64,000 nucleotides of DNA from Isoetes taiwanensis (taxonomy: Eukaryota > Streptophyta > Lycopodiopsida > Isoetales > Isoetaceae). The translations under genes and the position numbers were made by a program. Positions 57,766-64,000 of the stretch are shown here, one piece after another. The DNA lies in contig JAJEKV010000483.1 of assembly GCA_021234155.1 (NCBI GenBank), positions 62,001 to 126,000 on the forward strand, written 5' to 3'. The notes beneath the pieces are model-generated. The model was not told where the DNA came from and ran no database searches. It saw nothing but the letters and a program-made list of their open reading frames with translations. How positions within the stretch are numbered: position 1 is the first letter of the stretch; each line of letters opens with the position of its first letter.

Positions 57766-59920
57766 AGGGTTGCCCTCTATTGAAGTGGCTTAAATCATAG
57801 TTCAAAGGCATGCTTTGTCAATCAATAAAAATTGCTACTTCAAGACAATAGAATATATGATACTTGTTTCTTATGCCTGGTTTGCTGCATCCAGTGAGAT
57901 TGCACGGCTTGGCACAACTTGTAAAGAAGCATTTTCATCTCCCCATATTGAAGCCCTAGTTCACAATATTGACAATTGACTGCCTTAGCCAAGGAACTGT
58001 ATTTGCTAAAAGTGTTGTATTCTTTGTGGAAAAGATGCAAAATATATCAACTGTATCTATTGTAAAAGGTTGCAAGGCACACCTATCGAGGTTTGCTAGT
58101 GGTCTAAGAAGCTCCGGTCACTGCTTCTTACTATGAACAAATGCGAGTCAAACCAAAAAGAATGTTTTGATAGTTAGTAAAGTACATTTTTTTATTTTGA
58201 AGGCTACATGAGATTGATGGCATTACCTAGTGATCAGTCCAATACCACATTGAATTAGTAAAATTAGCTCAAATCTGAAGTCATTGAATTAGTAAACTTA
58301 GCTCAAATCTGAAGTTTGTCTGGTTGATATGGGAAAATCTTGCTTGTAGATCGGTAGAGTGTCTACTATGGTTTGTGAATGTGTTCATCAGTATATCAAT
58401 TTTGGTATCACCTAGGGGTAACAACCCAGAGGTCGGAGAATTTTGTTGTAGTGAGGGAAAAGTTTGCTTAAGTTGAGTGGGTCGCTTGTAGATGTTGGCA
58501 ACTAAGTGCATTTATGTAAGAACTATATGGCTATATGTATTCTATGCAAAAAAGTTGCAAGCATAAGAAGCAATCTCTTGAACAGCCATTGTTAATTGTT
58601 TGTTTGCAAAATTACCTTGTACTTGGCTATAGCAGAATGGCTCTTCAATGTTGCAATAATTATAATAGGTGCTTTGAAGTTGGGCGTTTTCACAACCCAT
58701 CGTGCACTTTGTATTAACTGATTAGTTGTTGCATCTCATGCTCGACTGACACTCTCACAATTGGCTTTAATAGGCATGGTTCAAATGTTAGACTGGGGAC
58801 TCCTGAAATAAATAGCTCCCTTTTAGGAAGTAACGAATTGAAGAATTAAAGGATGAGTACGATTATCTTGTTGAAACATGGTACTAATATTTCAACATCG
58901 CTTTAGAGATTTTCTCCCTGGAATGAAATGGCAAGGTAGACGAAGCCGACCTTTCAGTAATGATAAATAACAAGATACAAGCAAGTCAGCTCAGCTTATT
59001 ATATGTGTGGCATTTACAACATCATCTTCAGACCAGAAGTTTTATAAACGAGTAGTTGAGTTTTATGATAAATGCTCTAATTATGAGGTATAATTCTAGA
59101 TGGAGCTGTCAAGCTCCCATTTGGTTCAAAGATGTGTAGCAGCTATTTTTGGTGTTTGCAGAATAAGACCTCACAACTCCTTTCCCATCTTAGAAGCTCT
59201 CAATGACCTTGAGAATATAGAATGCTAGTCGCAATCATTTCCATTGTAGCATTGTCAGGCAAGGATGACCCCTTTTCCAGATTTGCAGCTTGACGCTTTA
59301 AGATTTTAAATAATGATGGGCCCGATCCTTCCGAACTTGCAGTCATATTTCCTATCAACTTTGGTGGTCCGGACCCAAACTTGCTTTGCTCGACATGGTA
59401 TCTTTGAGTAATCTACTAGCATCCTTAGAAGCACGCAGCGGATGATAGTCAATGAATGTTAAACGAGGATAATATGTGGTCCTTTGTCTATGTATACCTC
59501 ATCACCAAAGAAACCATGGTTATTCTTTATTCGTCATCACAACCAAAAATAAAAGATCCGAGTTCCCGGATCCACGGAAGCTTCGTTTATGAATCGATAA
59601 CGAGGATGATAATGTTGTTTGTTTAAGAAATGTTAACCGCACAATGAAGACACAATAACCCTCGATTGAACAACACCTTGAAACACGATACCCATCAAGC
59701 ATACCTTTAAACCGCATATCTTCCGATTAATTGTAGCGTAAGCTCGAGCTTCGAAAACCCAAAAAATTAAACCGGGGTTTTAAATTAACAGAGCACAGAA
59801 CTAATCACTGATTTGCCTTAATAGCATGCAAAACGACATAATCACCAGATCACCTTACGTTTCACATCTGGTTGCATCAAGAAAAAGAAAAAAAAAAGAA
59901 AAAAAAAAATCCATGAAGGC
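57766..59920. other. Gene-free stretch
   Basis: AT-rich. It contains a short duplication 'aattagtaaaattagctcaa' / 'aattagtaaacttagctcaa' + 'atctgaagt' (58253 and 58286). No exon recognised. The 3' UTR of the minus-strand gene end at 59927 would extend into its right part. Confidence 0.35.
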
Positions 59921-59926
59921 TTCCTG

Positions 59927-60410
59927 TTACAGACCATGTAAACTTTTCATTTTTGCAACATGAACATTGACTTTCTTGATTAAGCCAAGCATATCCCTTG
60001 AAGTCTCATCCTCTGAAGGAGATAGAGATGCCTCCTCTTTCTGCAATAAAAGTTGAAAGAATGATATTAAATTGGAAATGAAGTGATCTAGAGGGTTTGA
60101 TGGCCGTGATATTACCGCTGCCTCAAGTAGCTTTTGTCGTAGCAATTTGTGCTCTACTTCATCAGCTTGGAACTCCCCTTCTTCAATTACCTCCTTATCA
60201 ACTCTAGGCTCTTTACACAAATTTATCTCTTTAGTTTTCATTCCCTCTGCCAACAATAGTAAACTTATAGATGAATTTGTGGTTGAATTCAGAAGCTCTT
60301 AGGAAGTTATAAAATATGTACCAAAGCTCTTTTTGACGCTCCAATGTTGGGGCATTTATGAAACTATTCAGCCATTGTTCCTGGCAAGTGCAGAATAATG
60401 GATCACGCTC
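59927..60410 (-). CDS. Unidentified gene, last exons
   Basis: Two exons join well on the minus strand: one ending 60115 (KEVIEEGEFQADEVEHKLLR, QKLLEAA, donor GTAATA) and the last one, 60040-59927 (KEEASLSPSEDETSRDMLGL, IKKVNVHVAKMKSLHGL, stop), with a TTGCAG acceptor. Further upstream SMERDPLFCTCQEQWLNSFI and NAPTLERQKELW (60300-60410) is probably an earlier exon, but I could not connect its frame. The protein is acidic and helical, with no motif I know. It lies just 3' of the kelch gene on the same strand, so it could also be an alternative end of that locus. Confidence 0.45.
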
Positions 60411-60439
60411 CATACTGAAGGTAATTAGATGGTTTATAT

Positions 60440-61395
60440 TCGTACCTTTCCTGTTATCTGCATTTGCAACATCCACAACAGTTATACTCATGTTGTTCCT
60501 TATAATACAAAGCTTACCCCCAAGGGGAGTAGCCGCCGCCCTTTGAATTTCCTAAATGCAGCTTTCCTATCCTGCACTATTCCATGAATCGGTTGTCCGA
60601 TTACAAACCCCTAGTTTACATCCATCCATACAATCCGAACATATAACCGACCGCTTAAGGAAGCACTAGGATTGCGCCCCACTAACCATGCCATCCAAAA
60701 CAGGGGACCCCAATGATTTGTTGATGGGACATAAACCTCACTCATTACTTGCCGATGATTTCCTAATCCTTTTAAAACCATCCGCCTTCATATACAACAC
60801 CAATAAAAAGAACCATGGTCGTGCTCATTTCTAAAATATAGCACCATTTGTTCTTATTTGGATCATACACTTCACCGACTTTAGTGAATGCCGAAAGTGC
60901 CTTCACATTCCCTCCCGCAACATAAAGACAATTGTTGATAACATAAAGAACCAAAAAGTGACTACGACGAGCATATCAGACCCTCAATGCCATTTGTTTG
61001 TCTTGCATTGTAATATATAACTTTCCTCATTGAGCCTTTGCCAGATCCTTGCCACCAAACAAGTATAAATGACAACCACTCAAAATCACAAGCAACCAAA
61101 TCCCAATGCCTCACAATATTGCGGTGGGGATGAGGCAATCGGTTGCCAAAGATGATATATAGAATCAAAAGCATGCCATGATATACGACCATCGCGATCT
61201 CTTTTGATAACATATATCCACTCTTACCGCCATCCCTAGACCTTTCCTCCGTGAATAAAAGAAGTTCCCGACCAACAATCTATACCATCTCCGCACACTA
61301 CTCGTAATTTTCGATGATATATTCGTGGAACCCTTTACTAGACATGCAATTGCCAAAATCATCCGGAAGACCGTGAATTAGTCGAGGATGGTACT
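60440..61395 (-). pseudogene. F-box/kelch-repeat protein gene, frameshifted
   Basis: The pieces follow Arabidopsis At1g55270-like F-box/kelch proteins in order: LIHGLPDDFA and ACLVK (F-box start, 61395-61340), SSVRRWYRLLVGNFFYSRRK (end of F-box), WSYIMACFDSIYHLWQPIAS, CEALGFGC, LYLFGGKDLAKGSMRKVIYY, VINNCLYVAGGNVKALSAFT, KVGEVYDPNKNKWCYI, GVVYEGGWFLKGLGNHRQVM, SEVYVPSTNHWGP, SLSGRLY, and LCIIRNNMSITVVDVANADN (60520-60450). Such proteins are SCF substrate receptors. The reading frame changes at least six times, nearly always by loss of one or two bases where the family would have CTG, GCT or CAG codons. It is either a young pseudogene or an intact gene with sequence errors. Confidence 0.75.
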
Positions 61396-62461
61396 TTTGT
61401 TCCTTTCACCTCTAGAAGCACGTGTTTTTGGAGTAACAATGGTGGGCTTTATATCGCATCAATACAATGTCTTGTTCGTGGACAAATCTCCCTTGCCCCA
61501 GCGATGGGTGAGACTTGTATCAACCCCACAAGAATATTTGCAGTTCCAGCCGGCAATGGAACATTATAGTCCTGAGTGCATCGACATAGGAAAATAATTT
61601 GACGATCGGACCCAATAGACAAATCCTCTTGGAAAAAACACGCACAAGACAGATATAAACAAATTAATGTATGTGTTTCCTTAACAACATAAAGTATCTA
61701 AGGTTCTTCGCTTATCCCGGTCTCCAATGCCCCCATGCCGAGATTGGTTCTTAGTCCCAATCTAATACTAATTCCTAATGCAATGGTTGCACATTAGAAA
61801 GACTTTGAGACAAAGAGTTAGAATGGGAAAGAAAAAGTTTTGTATGATAATAAAAATTATAAACATGCAACTCATCAATACAATTAGGCGTGTTTAAGAA
61901 AGGGATTATAAAGAAATGCATCGAGGATTTGTTTTTTAAGCTTCCAAACATACAAGAATGCATGTACAAATATGATACAACGAATCGACATGATAACTCT
62001 TTGTTGAGAATGAGCTCAAACCTGGATGGGTACAGTTCGATGTGCTTTACAGTTTGTCACTTCATCTAATCCAATTTAAGGCAAGCCTTCAAAAACCGGG
62101 CCTTTCAATCCTAACTCTTAGGCAGTAGGATGCTCTCATACCGGAGATTATTTCAGCTTTTGTGTCTACTTGAGTTCAACATTCAATTGCTCCGCACACA
62201 GCATCCGAACCTCAAGTACTCGGCTCAATCGCATCCTAGACGCACATACAATGCTTCTATAAGTCTTGTTTCTTTACCCCTCCAATCGCATCCCTACTTC
62301 GCACATTGCATGGTAAAGGGTCTTGTAGCGGGATGATTTGCTGCGTGGCTCCCTAAGAACCTTCAATTTCCAACCCTTGAGCCTAACTCCACTCTTATCC
62401 ACAACTAATAGGGCGTCATGTCCCTGCCCTCTGCAAAAAAAACCCAAATCGCGAGACCTCT
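61396..62461. other. Gene-free stretch upstream of the kelch gene
   Basis: It would include the kelch gene's promoter. Nothing else recognised. The ORF at 62130-62336 looks spurious. Confidence 0.35.
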
Positions 62462-62612
62462 CCGATTAGCCGGTTTCGAGAGGCGCCGACCATTTCTGAC
62501 CAATCCTAAGTTTTAGCGTTCACAAAGATATCCTAGGGATATTCTAGCATATACCTAGGATATGCCAAAAGCCCACATAAACAAGGGTTTGCCCCCCTAG
62601 GGGCAACCCAAA
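62462..62612 (+). repeat. Dispersed repeat B, copy 3 (long form)
   Basis: Matches 57583-57765 in word order, including 'aagggtttgcccccctaggg' + 'gcaacccaaaaag' at its end (62582-62614). With copy 2 it brackets the kelch locus in direct orientation. Confidence 0.75.
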
Positions 62613-62777
62613 AAGAGATTTTGTTGGTTGCATTAATTTTGAAGTGGGACAGATAGGCCTAAATGTCATAATATCTTTTGGATTAGCCTTTAGACTCCAA
62701 ATGGCCACACATATAGACGCCAAATAAACACACATTGCTGTGTTTATCCTTTAGAAGTGACCACATAGGCTCCGGAA

Positions 62778-63242
62778 ATGCAGTCCCTTCACTTGGCTTC
62801 GTCTTTGCATCATCGTCCTTCCTTTTCAGCAAAATTGAATGGCAATTTCGTTCCTTTTGTCATACCTAGCATTCCGGTGCAACAGTCCTTCATTCGGCCG
62901 AGGCTTCGAGCTGTAAACATCGGCAATGAAGTGGAATGTGCCTTTTTAGCTCTTCCTTATCGTGCTTTTGTTCGTTTCTTCTCTTTAGTGAGAGCTTGTG
63001 CGCTGTTTGTATTTTTCAGTGCAAGAAGAAGCGTCTTCTTCAACATATGATGTTGACCAGAGTGTGAGGACGTTGAAGAATGCAGCAAAGTCTAAACAAG
63101 TTCCGGCAACTGAAGTGTTTGCCGCTATTCGGACTCTAGAGAAGGCTAAACTTGACCCATCCAATTTCTTGCAAACTATTGGAGGAACAGAATCTCCTGG
63201 GCGAACATGGATGCTGGTGTTTACTGCAAGTGCACAAGTGGT
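62778..63242 (+). CDS. Probable plastid-targeted plant protein, 5' exons
   Basis: Exon 1 starts at ATG 62778: MQSLHLASSLHHRPSFSAKL, NGNFVPFVIPSIPVQQSFIR and RPRLRA. It is rich in Ser/Arg/His and poor in acids, as in chloroplast transit peptides. Exon 2 begins after TTTTTCAG at 63020 and reads VQEEASSSTYDVDQSVRTLK, NAAKSKQVPATEVFAAIRTL, EKAKLDPSNFLQTIGGTESP and GRTWMLVFTASAQ, ending at a GTAATT donor near 63240. The segment F-L--IGGTESPGRTWMLVFTA is conserved in plant chloroplast proteins of unknown function. Exon 2 needs one preceding base from exon 1; the donor of exon 1 (between 62920 and 62955) is not settled. The gene continues beyond the window or in exons I could not see. Confidence 0.65.
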
Positions 63243-64000
63243 AATTATGCACCCTTTATGCATTATACTTGAACAGTAACTCTAAGCTAAAAATTGCGTA
63301 TGACACACCTAAGTTATGGGCTTGCTTCAGAAGATGAAGTCTCTAGAGAGCAATCTTACTCGTTTCAACTGACATAGATTCTTCCATCCAACTTCTAGTT
63401 GCATGATTTGACTTGAAATACTACCTCCATTAATAAACAGTAGAGCATTGCATAAATGCTAGATTGAAGAAACTTGTGTGCCGGTTGCTGGGTGTCAGAG
63501 CTTTTGGGTGAAACTAACGTCATAACATGGCGGCACAAGAAGCATTAAAATTTTGTCTGAAGGAATTAAAAATTAAAAATTGTCACCTTCACGATGGAAA
63601 CCTTGACAAGTTCAGAAGAGACCAAAGGTAGAGAATCAAAAGCTACTGTTATATACAAATTTCCATGTCTGAAGATCAATGGAAGGTGCGTGCTGAGGAT
63701 GACAGCTGAAACAGAATTGCTTATAAATGTTTTGAGACTTGAAAAATATATTGCTTTACCACTGGGATGATAGTTGTAGTCTCCCTTTTGCTTGAAGTCT
63801 TAAGCGTCTGCATCATTATTGAACCAGTAGTTGTTGAGCTCAGAAAGTTGCCTTGTTGCCTAATGCATGTAGCTCAGAAAATTGTTTGCATTCATAAGTT
63901 CGTATTAGTGGCAGGTAGCTGTTAATTATAGCTTTTTCTTGGCTGGTCGCTGTTAGCTACAGCTTTATAGTTTGGGAAAATGTCTGGTGACTCACTTAAT
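63243..64000. other. Probable intron of the plastid-protein gene
   Basis: AT-rich, no exon found. Contains 'ggcaggtagctgttaattat' + 'agctttttcttggctggtcg' and 'ctgttagctacagctttata', a short local repeat (63910-63970). Confidence 0.35.

Overview
This window is nuclear DNA of a land plant with a large, repeat-rich genome. The evidence is a spliced CDC48B-type AAA gene with GT-AG introns, remnants of plant MSH1, PPR and F-box/kelch genes, a Ty3/gypsy chromovirus, copia traces, LINEs and many inverted-repeat elements. The style (scattered small genes, long introns, LINEs with tetranucleotide tails) would suit a fern or another seed-free plant, but the sequence alone does not prove this.

Layout. 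0-1.3 kb: two decayed LINE pieces. 1.8-8 kb: a near full-length but frameshifted LINE on the minus strand, ending in a (GATA)n tract. 8.9-9.3 kb: a small Cys-rich ORF. 10.4 kb: a copia primer-binding site. 13.1 kb: a PPR remnant. 14.7-27.9 kb: one complete 13.2-kb chromovirus on the minus strand, with 1.64-kb LTRs, a 5-bp target duplication, PBS, polypurine tract, an extra 5' ORF, gag, protease, RT, RNase H, integrase and a chromodomain. 28.1-28.9 kb: a TIR element with a 7-bp target duplication. 32.8-33.2 kb: the 3' exons of an RPP1 gene whose C-terminus is cut by a stop codon. 34.97-41.27 kb: a 12-exon CDC48B gene, the only clearly intact gene here. 42.4-46.2 kb: a LINE scrap, a foldback element that has swallowed a copia gag zinc knuckle, and a 5'-truncated sister of the first LINE. 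46.9-54.5 kb: a unit bounded by about 125-bp inverted repeats, containing an MSH1 fragment, a PPR fragment and several foldback MITEs. 55-57.3 kb: more TIR elements. 59.9-61.4 kb: an unidentified gene end and a frameshifted F-box/kelch gene. 62.8-63.2 kb: the 5' exons of a probable plastid protein.

The most unusual observation is in the chromovirus. Its first ORF (minus strand, ATG at 25699) starts MARTKQTYRK, nearly the N-terminal tail of histone H3 (MARTKQTARK), two codons after an in-frame stop. The same element carries an integrase chromodomain, the kind of module that reads methylated H3. A second theme concerns sequence quality: the two LTRs, the PBS, MSH1 and the kelch gene show repeated small changes at CTG/CAG (often to CCG, CG or CGG), while the CDC48B exons are clean. 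This may be base-calling error at methylated sites rather than true decay, so the pseudogene calls should be read with that in mind.
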